Source: Alphaproteobacteria bacterium (GTDB lineage Bacteria; Pseudomonadota; Alphaproteobacteria; CAISOG01). From it: a DNA stretch of 7,786 nt. A model generated the notes under the pieces. It was not told where the DNA came from, did no database searches, and was given only the letters and a program-made list of their open reading frames with translations. Within the stretch, counting starts at the first letter, position 1. Each line of letters starts with the position of its first letter. This document shows, one piece after another, positions 1-5,841 of this stretch. The position numbers were made by a program, and so were the translations under genes. The stretch spans positions 1 to 7,786 of the forward strand of contig VEQJ01000047.1 of the NCBI GenBank assembly GCA_018883285.1, given 5' to 3'.

Positions 1-283
1 GGCGGGTGCGATCCTGATAGGCATGGTTGACGGGCGCCAGGGTACAGTTGGCGGCAATCGCCACCTGCTGACCAATAATGATACCATTGCCGCTGTACAG
101 CACGCAGCCAGAGTTAATCACGCTGCCCGCGCCAATGATGACATCACCACTACCGCCAGCCGGCTTAATTTTCACAAAGGCATCAATGATTACCCCCGCG
201 CCGATAACCAGGCGGGTTCCGCGTTGCGAATCCTCTAAATCCGCCAAGGGGGAAACTGTTGCCGTTGGGTCAAGTTGGATCAT
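1..283 (-). CDS. Hexapeptide-repeat (left-handed beta-helix) acyltransferase, 3' end cut by window
   Basis: The reading frame opens at ATG 283-281 and stays open for 94 codons to the window edge, so only the N-terminal part is seen. The protein begins MIQLDPTATVSPLADLED and then shows imperfect hexapeptide turns: LVIGAGVIID (about 25-34), VIIGAGSVIN (48-57) and IIIGQQVAIA (68-77), followed by APVNHAY with His87, a candidate catalytic base. This pattern of [LIV]-G-x-x steps is that of the WbbJ/NeuD/QdtC-type acetyl-CoA-dependent acyltransferases that trim sugars in surface-polysaccharide pathways. The start codon overlaps the epimerase stop codon (ATGA), with no clear Shine-Dalgarno sequence, so translation is probably coupled. 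By context it would acylate the deoxysugar made by the upstream enzymes. Whether the target is a hydroxyl or an amine, and whether it acts on the nucleotide sugar or the glycan, cannot be told. Family call confident, substrate unknown. Confidence 0.85.
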   Translation of the reverse strand, partial: MIQLDPTATVSPLADLEDSQRGTRLVIGAGVIIDAFVKIKPAGGSGDVIIGAGSVINSGCVLYSGNGIIIGQQVAIAANCTLAPVNHAYQDRTR

Positions 284-834
284 GATGGTGAATGGCTGGC
301 TAGATGGTCGGCCAGGCTTGGCCATTGTTGGTCGCGCTCCGAAATCACAGAAACCGCTAATGGCCAGGGAATGGCCAGCTCAGGGTCATCATGGCGGATG
401 CCACGGCTTAGCTGGGGCTCATAGGGGGCGGAGATAAGGTACAGCAGCTGGCTGTTGGGCAGCAGGCTTTGAAAACCATGGGCACAGCCCGCGGGCAGAT
501 AGAGCGCTTGCGGTATATCCGCGGTCAGTTCCACCGTCACGGTCTGGCGAAAGCTGGGGGAATCGGGGCGCAAATCCACCCCGACGTCGAACACCCCGCC
601 GCGCAGGCAGCGCACCATCTTTGCCTCAGCCATCGGTGCCAGTTGGAAATGCAGGCCGCGTAGGGTGCCCGCCGTGATGTTGTCGGACAGGCTGCACAGG
701 GCGGGCTGATCCATCATGCCAGCCTGGCGAAAAAAGCTGGCGTCAAACAGGGTGTCAAAACTGCCGCGCGTATCGGCGAACGCTTTGCTGTGCAGGATAT
801 AGGCGCCCATGATGGCGGTCGGCTGAATCTCCAT
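280..834 (-). CDS. rfbC-like: RmlC/RfbC-type NDP-4-keto-6-deoxysugar 3,5-epimerase
   Basis: This is a cupin-fold epimerase of 184 residues, the normal length for dTDP-4-dehydrorhamnose 3,5-epimerases, which invert C3 and/or C5 of a 4-keto-6-deoxy nucleotide sugar. From ATG 834 the RmlC catalytic set is present: Arg59-Gly-Leu-His62 (TLRGLHFQ), Lys72, the DVGVDLRPDSPSF strand (83-95), His119 in YLPAGCAHGF, Tyr132 and Tyr138, and RGIRHDDPELAIPWP (144-158). The frame could also begin at TTG 840, but ATG 834 is preferred: a GAGG lies 10 bases upstream of the ATG and only 4 from the TTG. The gene starts 17 bases after the methyltransferase stop and overlaps the acyltransferase start by 4 bases (ATGA). 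Classic members use dTDP sugars. Because the only nucleotidyltransferase here is a cytidylyltransferase, the likely substrate is a CDP-4-keto-6-deoxyhexose, perhaps already C-methylated. Whether it epimerises C3, C5 or both is not decided by the sequence. Confidence 0.9.
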   Translation of the reverse strand: MEIQPTAIMGAYILHSKAFADTRGSFDTLFDASFFRQAGMMDQPALCSLSDNITAGTLRGLHFQLAPMAEAKMVRCLRGGVFDVGVDLRPDSPSFRQTVTVELTADIPQALYLPAGCAHGFQSLLPNSQLLYLISAPYEPQLSRGIRHDDPELAIPWPLAVSVISERDQQWPSLADHLASHSPS

Positions 835-851
835 AGCCAAAAAGCCTCAGG

Positions 852-2150
852 CTAAATAATCCGAAACTGGGGGATGGGGACAATGAACTTCCCGCCCCAT
901 GTTCGAATATGATGCATTTCTTGCATGATTTCTCCCGCGATATTCCAGGGCAGAATCAGCACAAAGTCTGGCTTATCCTCAGCAATCACATCGGGCGACA
1001 GAATCGGAATCAAGGTGCCAGGCAAAAACCGCCCCTGTTTTTTGTGAACATTGCGATCGACGGTGTAATCCAACATGTCGCGGCGGATGCCGCAGTAGTT
1101 CAACAGGGTGTTGCCCTTAGCGGGTGCGCCATAGCCCACAATCCGCTTACCCTGACGTTTCAGGGTTATCAGGTTGCTTAGCAGATCATATTTCAGCTGC
1201 CGCACCTTTTCACCAAAGCTGGCATAGGTGGCCAACTTATCCAACCCTGCCGCCTTTTCCTTTTTGCGCATCGCCTCCACCGCGGGGCTTTCGGGCTGAC
1301 TGTGGCTAAGGTGACAGCCGTAGTAGCGCAAGCTGCCGCCATGGGTCGTCAACTCCTCTACATCAAAAATGCGCAGGCCGTGGGCGCGAAAAATCCGTTC
1401 AACCGACAACAGGGCAAGATAGGAAAAATGTTCGTGATAGATGGTGTCGAATTGGTTTAGCGCCATCAATTGCAACAGGTGCGGCGCCTCAACCGTGATA
1501 ATGCCTTCGGGCTTCAGCACAATTTTCATGCCAGCGACAAAATCGTTAATATCGGGCACATGCGCCAACACATTGTTGGCAATCAACACATCCGCCGTCT
1601 CACCTGCCTTGGCCATTTTCTTGGCCAAATCAACGCCAAAAAAGGCAACGGTGGTCGGTATCCCCTTATCGGCAATGGCAATTTCGGCGACATTGGCGGC
1701 GGGCTCTATCCCCAGCACTTGGCACCCCAGCTTTTGGAAATACTGCAACAGATAGCCATCATTGCTGGCCAGCTCGATCACCCGATGCGCCGACCCCAGT
1801 TGCCACCGCTTGGTCATCATGTCGGCATAGTCGGATACATGCAGCAGCCAGCTGCTGGAAAAAGACGAGAAATAGGCGTATTCGCTGAAAATATCCTCAG
1901 CCGACACATGAACGGGCAGCTGCGTCAGCCAGCATTGGTCGCAGACATAGGCGTGCAGGGGGTAAAACCGCTGCATCCGCGCAACATCCTCTGGATCAAT
2001 ATAATTGTTGGCCAGCGGACTAACCCCCAGGTCGGCAAAGCTGTGATGCAGGGGGTGGTTGCAATGGCGGCAGGTGATGTGCTGGCGCGACTGCAGCTGC
2101 GCCAAAGGGCTGGAATCATGGGCGACGGTCGGTTGCGGGGATAAGGCCAT
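852..2150 (-). CDS. SAM-dependent nucleotide-sugar C-methyltransferase (TylC3/NovU/TcaB9-like)
   Basis: The 432-residue product has the three-part layout of sugar C-methyltransferases that put a methyl on the carbon next to a 4-keto group. The N-terminal zinc site is formed by Cys27/Cys30 (CRHC) and Cys70/Cys73 (CDQC), with the family phrase DLGVSPLANNYI between them. The central SAM-binding Rossmann domain has VIELASNDGYL (124-134) and ANNVLAHVPD (191-200). YHEHFSY (238-244) matches the TcaB9 active-site Tyr-x-Glu-His, whose last His is the proposed base. A second Rossmann-like C-terminal domain has GKRIVGYGAPAKGN (334-347) and ends in VPIPQFRII. ATG 2150 is the earliest possible start because an in-frame TAA lies 6 bases upstream, yet no Shine-Dalgarno sequence precedes it. 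In context it would methylate CDP-4-keto-6-deoxyglucose, or its epimer, most likely at C3. The carbon position and the nucleotide carrier are inferences. Confidence 0.92.
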   Translation of the reverse strand: MALSPQPTVAHDSSPLAQLQSRQHITCRHCNHPLHHSFADLGVSPLANNYIDPEDVARMQRFYPLHAYVCDQCWLTQLPVHVSAEDIFSEYAYFSSFSSSWLLHVSDYADMMTKRWQLGSAHRVIELASNDGYLLQYFQKLGCQVLGIEPAANVAEIAIADKGIPTTVAFFGVDLAKKMAKAGETADVLIANNVLAHVPDINDFVAGMKIVLKPEGIITVEAPHLLQLMALNQFDTIYHEHFSYLALLSVERIFRAHGLRIFDVEELTTHGGSLRYYGCHLSHSQPESPAVEAMRKKEKAAGLDKLATYASFGEKVRQLKYDLLSNLITLKRQGKRIVGYGAPAKGNTLLNYCGIRRDMLDYTVDRNVHKKQGRFLPGTLIPILSPDVIAEDKPDFVLILPWNIAGEIMQEMHHIRTWGGKFIVPIPQFRII

Positions 2151-2243
2151 TGGTTATACGCACAGCAGGAGTGGGGCAAAAACAAAGGATGGCAGCGCGA
2201 AAAGCACCTCTTAACGATTTAGCGCGTTAGGGTTAAGAAATCG
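2151..2243 (-). other. 93-base intergenic gap between rfbG and the methyltransferase gene
   Basis: This is the longest non-coding stretch in the window. Apart from the inverted repeat next to the rfbG stop it holds no convincing ORF, terminator or promoter. A TATAAC hexamer sits at 2154-2159 on the minus strand, but it lies only 3 bases from the start codon, so a transcript started from it would miss that ATG. An AAGAGG (Shine-Dalgarno-like) at about 2206-2211 is not followed by a start codon at usable spacing. Confidence 0.5.
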
Positions 2244-2246
2244 TTA
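2212..2246. repeat. 9-bp perfect inverted repeat spanning the rfbG stop codon
   Basis: The arms TAACGATTT and AAATCGTTA (2212-2220 and 2238-2246) are exact reverse complements separated by 17 bases. On the coding (minus) strand the first arm begins with the rfbG TAA stop codon. In RNA this would form an AU-rich 9-bp stem with a large loop just after rfbG. No uridine run follows directly (the next bases are AGAGGTGCTTTT), so it is not a textbook intrinsic terminator. It could be an mRNA processing or stabilising hairpin, a weak attenuator before the methyltransferase gene, or a dimeric-protein binding site. The symmetry is directly visible; the function is unknown. Confidence 0.55.
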
Positions 2247-3419
2247 GGAAATCGGCGTCTGTGGGGCATCCGCGTAGCGTGCCAATTGCTGATGACAAAG
2301 TTCCCGCAAGTTGGCCGCTGATGCGCCATCAGCCCAATGATGGTACCAGGCAATCGTCTGTTCGATGGTTTCCGCCAAGCCCCAACGGGGGTGCCAGCCC
2401 AGCTTTTGGTGCGCCTTGCGGCTGGAAAGATCCAGCAGGGTGGCCTCATAGGGGGCGTTGGGGTCGGATATATTCTGCCAGCCCGCCTGTTTGTTGTCTT
2501 GGGATTTGGATGCAGCAGATTGAGAGGCCGCCTGGTTCCAGGCTTGGCAGGATTGCTCCACCAATTGTGCGACGGGAACAACCGATGCGGCGGGGGGGCC
2601 AAAGTTCCAAGCCTGACTGAGTTCCAGGGGGCGTTCCGCCAAAGCCTTGCCTAGGTGCAACAGGCCGTCAACCACCGCAATCACATGTTGCCATGGCCGT
2701 ACCGCCTGTGGGCAACGAACGGCCAGGGATTGTCCCGCACAGGCCGCGCGTACCAGGTCGGGGATGATGCGGTCATCGGCAAAATCGCCGCCGCCAATCA
2801 CATTGCCCGCCCGCACGGTTGCCAACCCAATGGGGGAGGGGGCTTTGAGAAAATAGCTGGAACGATAGGCGGCGGCCACCATTTCCTGCGCCGCCTTGCT
2901 GCAACCATAGGGTTCATAGCCGCCCAACGCATCATCCTCCCGGTAATCCCACACCCATTCACGGTTCAGATAGACTTTGTCGGTGGTCATCACCACCACC
3001 GCTTGCAGGGTGGATAGTGGGCGAAGGCTTTGCAGCAGGTGGGTTGTGCCCATGACGTTGGTGGCAAAATTGCCAACAGGATCGGCAAAGGCCGCCCGTA
3101 CCAGGGGTTGCGCCGCCAGATGCAGCACGATAGAGGGTTCGCCATGCGCTGCACAAATGTCTGCCACCGCCTGTTCTGTCGCCGTGGCATTGCGTAAATC
3201 GGTTAGATGATGGCCAGCCATGTGGTCGGCCAGATCGGTAAGGGCAAACAGGCTGGGGGAATTGTTGGGCGGGGGCAGGCTGATACCGCTGACCCGTGCG
3301 CCAAGCCGTATCAGTTGCCAGCTAAGCCAGCCGCCGATAAAGCCGGTATGACCCGTGACCAGAACGTGACGGTTTTGCCAAAAGCTCATGACCGCATCGC
3401 GCGCTACCAAGTTTTCCAT
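2244..3419 (-). CDS. rfbG: CDP-glucose 4,6-dehydratase
   Basis: An extended short-chain dehydrogenase of 391 residues that converts CDP-glucose to CDP-4-keto-6-deoxyglucose with bound NAD. The NAD-binding turn is TGHTGFIGGW (22-31), close to the family TGHTGFKGSW. HLAAQPLVR (100-108) follows, then the catalytic Thr146-Asp147-Lys148 and Tyr171-x-x-x-Lys175 (YGCSK). Family signatures NREWVWDYRE (152-161), VRAGNVIGGGDF (202-213), RPWQHV (241-246) and LGWHPRWGL near the C-terminus place it with CDP-glucose rather than dTDP-glucose dehydratases. ATG 3419 has AAGGGG 8 bases upstream inside rfbF and overlaps the rfbF end by 16 bases. Met11 (ATG 3389) would give an N-terminus closer to typical members (MSFWQNRHVLVTG), so the true start could be either. 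A Ser/Ala/Gln/Lys-rich low-complexity stretch at about 295-312 is unusual. Confidence 0.95.
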   Translation of the reverse strand: MENLVARDAVMSFWQNRHVLVTGHTGFIGGWLSWQLIRLGARVSGISLPPPNNSPSLFALTDLADHMAGHHLTDLRNATATEQAVADICAAHGEPSIVLHLAAQPLVRAAFADPVGNFATNVMGTTHLLQSLRPLSTLQAVVVMTTDKVYLNREWVWDYREDDALGGYEPYGCSKAAQEMVAAAYRSSYFLKAPSPIGLATVRAGNVIGGGDFADDRIIPDLVRAACAGQSLAVRCPQAVRPWQHVIAVVDGLLHLGKALAERPLELSQAWNFGPPAASVVPVAQLVEQSCQAWNQAASQSAASKSQDNKQAGWQNISDPNAPYEATLLDLSSRKAHQKLGWHPRWGLAETIEQTIAWYHHWADGASAANLRELCHQQLARYADAPQTPIS

Positions 3420-4234
3420 GGCGAATGCCCCTTAGCCCACATATCCCGCAACATTTGCGTTTCGCGGTAGGTATCCATCGCCTGCCAAAAACCATCATGC
3501 TGATAAACCGACAGCTGATGATCTTCAGCCAGTTGTTGCAGCACGTCGGTTTCCAGCACCACATCGTCGCGGCTGGGATCAACCTGATCAAAGGCGGCGC
3601 GCTCAAAAACCTGAAAGCCGCCATTAATCCAACCGGCACTAATCTGCGGTTTTTCCTGAAAATTGGTTACCTTGCCATCCTCCAACTTCAGCTCGCCAAA
3701 GCGGGATGAGGGGCGAACCGCCGTCAAGGTAGCCAGACGCCCGCCGCTTTGATGGCATTGCAGCAGGGCGTGTAAATCGACATTCGACAGCCCATCGCCA
3801 TAGGTTACAAAAAAGGTTTGATTTTTCAGATAGGGCAAAACGCGGCTAATACGGCTGGCGGTTTGGCTTTCGGCACCGGTTTCGATTAAATTGACCCGCC
3901 AATCTTCAATCTTCCGTTCATCCAAAAACTCTACCCCGCTACCGCGAATGGGTCCATGGTGGCTGAAATCAATCGAAAAGTTGATGTCGCGATAGCGATA
4001 GTCCAGGAAATAATTTTTGATAATGCCGCCCTTATAGCCCAGGCATAAATAGAAATTGCGCACGCCCGCCTGATAGTAATGTTTCATAATGTGCCACAGG
4101 ATGGGGCGGCCACCAATGTCCACCATTGGCTTGGGAATAAATTCGGTTTCTTCACGCAGGCGGGTTCCCTGCCCGCCGCACAGGATAATCACAGGAATAT
4201 CGGCCAATGAGGGGGTGGTTGAAATAGGCTTCAT
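3404..4234 (-). CDS. rfbF: Glucose-1-phosphate cytidylyltransferase
   Basis: It makes CDP-glucose and pyrophosphate from CTP and alpha-D-glucose-1-phosphate, the entry step for CDP-6-deoxysugars. Counting from the most upstream of three tandem ATG codons (4240), the nucleotidyltransferase fold shows VIILCGGQGTRLREETEFIPKP (17-38; L-x-GG-x-GTR loop with the PKP lysine), VDIGGRPILWHIMKHY (40-55), GYKGGIIKNYF (68-78) and the metal-binding aspartate in TYGDGLSNVD (146-155). Further on are FGELKLEDGKV, FQEKP and WINGGFQVFE. The third ATG (4234) is chosen because GAGG ends 7 bases before it, while the first ATG would be only 1 base away; this gives 276 residues, slightly longer than the usual roughly 257. 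The last 16 bases overlap rfbG. The 50-base gap to fliW has no evident terminator, so read-through from the flagellar genes is possible. Confidence 0.95.
   Translation of the reverse strand: MKPISTTPSLADIPVIILCGGQGTRLREETEFIPKPMVDIGGRPILWHIMKHYYQAGVRNFYLCLGYKGGIIKNYFLDYRYRDINFSIDFSHHGPIRGSGVEFLDERKIEDWRVNLIETGAESQTASRISRVLPYLKNQTFFVTYGDGLSNVDLHALLQCHQSGGRLATLTAVRPSSRFGELKLEDGKVTNFQEKPQISAGWINGGFQVFERAAFDQVDPSRDDVVLETDVLQQLAEDHQLSVYQHDGFWQAMDTYRETQMLRDMWAKGHSPWKTW
3428..3433 (-). promoter_or_regulatory. Ribosome binding site favouring the longer rfbG start
   Basis: AAGGGG on the minus strand lies 8 bases before ATG 3419 and inside the rfbF coding sequence. The alternative start at 3389 has no comparable motif, so this site argues for the upstream start and for coupled rfbF-rfbG translation. 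Confidence 0.55.
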
Positions 4235-4240
4235 CATCAT

Positions 4241-4245
4241 ACCTC
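4241..4245 (-). promoter_or_regulatory. Ribosome binding site of rfbF deciding among three tandem ATGs
   Basis: GAGGT on the minus strand is immediately followed by ATGATGATG (4240-4232). The GAGG core is 1, 4 and 7 bases from the first, second and third ATG; the third has the usual spacing and is the probable start. Confidence 0.6.
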
Positions 4246-4290
4246 ATGAAAGGCCGTGTTTTATGGAACAGACGCTTTGGCTATAGAAAA

Positions 4291-4884
4291 CTAGGGGGTG
4301 GGCGCGGGCGTTTCCGTGGCCGCCTGTCCGCTGTCAATAACCAATGGCATCCGCACAGGATAGTTGGGATTGCTTAGAACATGTTGGCGTCCAATCCGCT
4401 GATTGCTGTCAGCAATCACAGGCGCCCGCACGTTCAGCGACATTTGCATATCCGCATCCCCCTGATCTTTGCGCAGGGTGATGATAAAAAAGAACAGGCT
4501 GGCATCAGGGTCAAAGCCAAGCAGATGACAAGCATCCAAGGCATCGGATTTGGTAATCAGCTCATTCTCTAATCCGCGGGGCAAAACGATAAAGGACAGT
4601 TTCGGCTCATTCAAACATTGCAACAGTTGAAGGTTGGAACCTGGAGCAATATCCGCCAAACTGGCTAAGCCAAATTCCCGTGCGTTAGCGAACCCGACCA
4701 CACCATGGGGAAAGGTGATGGCCGCCTTGCGCTTAAAGGTAAAGCGGCCAAGGTTGTTTTGCACCTCAACAGTGGCGGCGGGCTGCACAGATTGGGGGGG
4801 CGTCATGACGGGCGGTTCGTTCATCAGGGGTAACGTCGGGGGCGGATCAGAGGGGTGGTGATACAAGATAGATTGGTTTAACAT
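4291..4884 (-). CDS. fliW: FliW-family flagellar assembly factor with N-terminal extension
   Basis: The conserved FliW core spans about residues 42-182 of 197: LGRFTFKRKAAITFPHGVVGF (45-65) matches the family FG-x-hydrophobic...I-x-FP-x-G-hydrophobic-x-GF opening. LQCLNEPKLSFIV (88-100) matches the W/L-QS-hydrophobic-D/E-P-x-hydrophobic-x-F segment, and NVRAPVIADSNQRIGRQ (151-167) and NPNYPVRMPL (172-181) close the domain. In Bacillus and Campylobacter FliW binds flagellin and also the RNA-binding regulator CsrA, relieving repression of flagellin translation; that role is assumed here by family. The first roughly 40 residues are proline-rich and not part of the usual roughly 130-160-residue protein, and the tail (ATETPAPTP) is also Pro/Thr-rich. 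The long start is supported by AGGAG 7 bases before ATG 4884. The gene starts 10 bases after flgL. No csrA or flagellin gene is in the window. Confidence 0.88.
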   Translation of the reverse strand: MLNQSILYHHPSDPPPTLPLMNEPPVMTPPQSVQPAATVEVQNNLGRFTFKRKAAITFPHGVVGFANAREFGLASLADIAPGSNLQLLQCLNEPKLSFIVLPRGLENELITKSDALDACHLLGFDPDASLFFFIITLRKDQGDADMQMSLNVRAPVIADSNQRIGRQHVLSNPNYPVRMPLVIDSGQAATETPAPTP

Positions 4885-4890
4885 TTTTTA

Positions 4891-4896
4891 TCTCCT
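4891..4896 (-). promoter_or_regulatory. Strong ribosome binding site of fliW overlapping the flgL stop
   Basis: AGGAGA on the minus strand shares its first two bases with the flgL TAG stop codon and leaves a 6-base spacer before ATG 4884. It fixes the long N-terminus of FliW, and ribosomes ending flgL would cover it, which suggests translational coupling. Confidence 0.7.
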
Positions 4897-5836
4897 AGTT
4901 CAAACGGTTCACGAGGGAGTTATTCCTGATCTGTGCAATCAGGTAATAGGATGCTTGCAGGGACGTATCCAAATTGCTTAATTCACTGGTCGCTTTAAGC
5001 ACGTCAGCGTCTTCGATATTGCTGATACTGCCCCTTAGAATTTCCAACATGTCGGTGTGCTTGGCCTTAAAATTGTCCAGGGTCTTGCCCGTGTTGCCCA
5101 GATTGCCAACAACGGTGTTCATGTCATCGCCAGCGGATTTCAACAGTTCAATCGCAGAGTTCAACACGTCTAAGGTGTTGGTTACGGTTGGCCCCAGCAC
5201 AGGGTTAATGACGCTTTGCAGGGCGCGTATCGCCTTTTCAAAGGCGGGGTTATCCGCCCGCACGCTGTAGTTCAACACCTGGTTGTCATCGGCGCGCACG
5301 GTAAAGGCATCGACTGTATCACCGCTGTAATAGGGGGTGCTGGGCGCGGTGGTTAGCGGGATTGTTGGGTCGGTGGCGGGTACAGGGGTGGTCAGGGTGA
5401 CGGGGGCGGTGTTGGTCATGCTGCCCGCCATTAGATAGCGCCCATCGCTGTCACGAATATTCAGAAAGCCGCTGATCTGCTCCAAAACCTGTTGGGCTTC
5501 GGTCGCATAGGGGTATTGTGCGTAGTTATTGGCGCTGACCGCTGTGACAAGATTGGCACGAAAATTTCCAATCGCGGTAAGAATCTGCCCAACTGTTTTT
5601 TCGGTAGTGGTGATTTGCCGATCGGCGGCATCAATATTGTTTTTAAATTGGGTTAGGCGGTTTTGGGTAGCACGAAAGGCGGCCAGGTCTGTGCCTTTGA
5701 TCCCAAGCCCAGCATAGTTGGGGGATTTTTTGCCGCTGGAAATTTGGGTTTGCAGATCAACCGAACGCTCCTGCGTGCGTTGCACATCATATTGCAACCT
5801 ATCGAAAAGACTTTGACTGCTGACTCGCGTTACCAT
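4895..5836 (-). CDS. flgL: Flagellar hook-filament junction protein FlgL (HAP3)
   Basis: FlgL sits between FlgK and the first flagellin subunits of the filament and is exported by the flagellar type III system. The 313-residue product has the flagellin-like N-terminal helix region: MVTRVSSQSLFDRL, then QTQISSGKK at about 29-37 and a helical stretch to about 120. This is followed by the FlgL hallmark DSDGRYLMAGSMTNTAPV (about 144-161), a variable middle rich in Thr/Pro (about 160-195), and a flagellin-like C-terminal helix ending ASYYLIAQIRNNSLVNRLN. No signal peptide is visible, as expected for type III export. Length is close to the usual roughly 300. The gene starts 5 bases after flgK, with only a weak GGGAT-like element upstream, so coupling is likely. 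FlgL rather than flagellin is chosen because of the GRYLMAGS motif and the flgK-flgL order. Confidence 0.93.
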   Translation of the reverse strand: MVTRVSSQSLFDRLQYDVQRTQERSVDLQTQISSGKKSPNYAGLGIKGTDLAAFRATQNRLTQFKNNIDAADRQITTTEKTVGQILTAIGNFRANLVTAVSANNYAQYPYATEAQQVLEQISGFLNIRDSDGRYLMAGSMTNTAPVTLTTPVPATDPTIPLTTAPSTPYYSGDTVDAFTVRADDNQVLNYSVRADNPAFEKAIRALQSVINPVLGPTVTNTLDVLNSAIELLKSAGDDMNTVVGNLGNTGKTLDNFKAKHTDMLEILRGSISNIEDADVLKATSELSNLDTSLQASYYLIAQIRNNSLVNRLN

Positions 5837-5841
5837 CTAAG

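Noticed and set aside
23..437. Plus-strand open frames at the left edge
   Set aside because: They lie opposite the acyltransferase and epimerase genes, whose minus-strand translations show family motifs; the plus-strand products do not.
839..853. AGCC-TGA-GGCT followed by five T on the minus strand, resembling a terminator after the methyltransferase gene
   Set aside because: The stem is only 4 bp, far too short for intrinsic termination, and the epimerase start lies directly downstream in the same operon.
1470..2144. Long plus-strand open frame (224 codons) opposite the methyltransferase gene
   Set aside because: It is fully antisense to a clearly conserved gene, its translation has no recognisable domain and it has no supporting ribosome binding site; it reflects codon bias of the real gene.
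2151..2185. TATAAC as a -10 promoter element upstream of the methyltransferase gene
   Set aside because: It lies 3 bases from the ATG, so transcription would begin inside the gene, and no -35 match is found at 16-18 bases spacing.
2219..2602. Minus-strand frame of 127 codons inside rfbG
   Set aside because: It is out of frame with the conserved dehydratase and has a Pro/Arg-rich, random-looking composition.
4241..4290. Possible promoter or terminator between fliW and rfbF
   Set aside because: The 50 bases contain TATAG and CATAAAA but no paired -35/-10 boxes at proper spacing and no GC-rich hairpin with a T run.
4895..5836. Reading the flgL gene as a flagellin
   Set aside because: The GRYLMAGS-type motif, the short variable region and the position right after flgK fit FlgL rather than flagellin.
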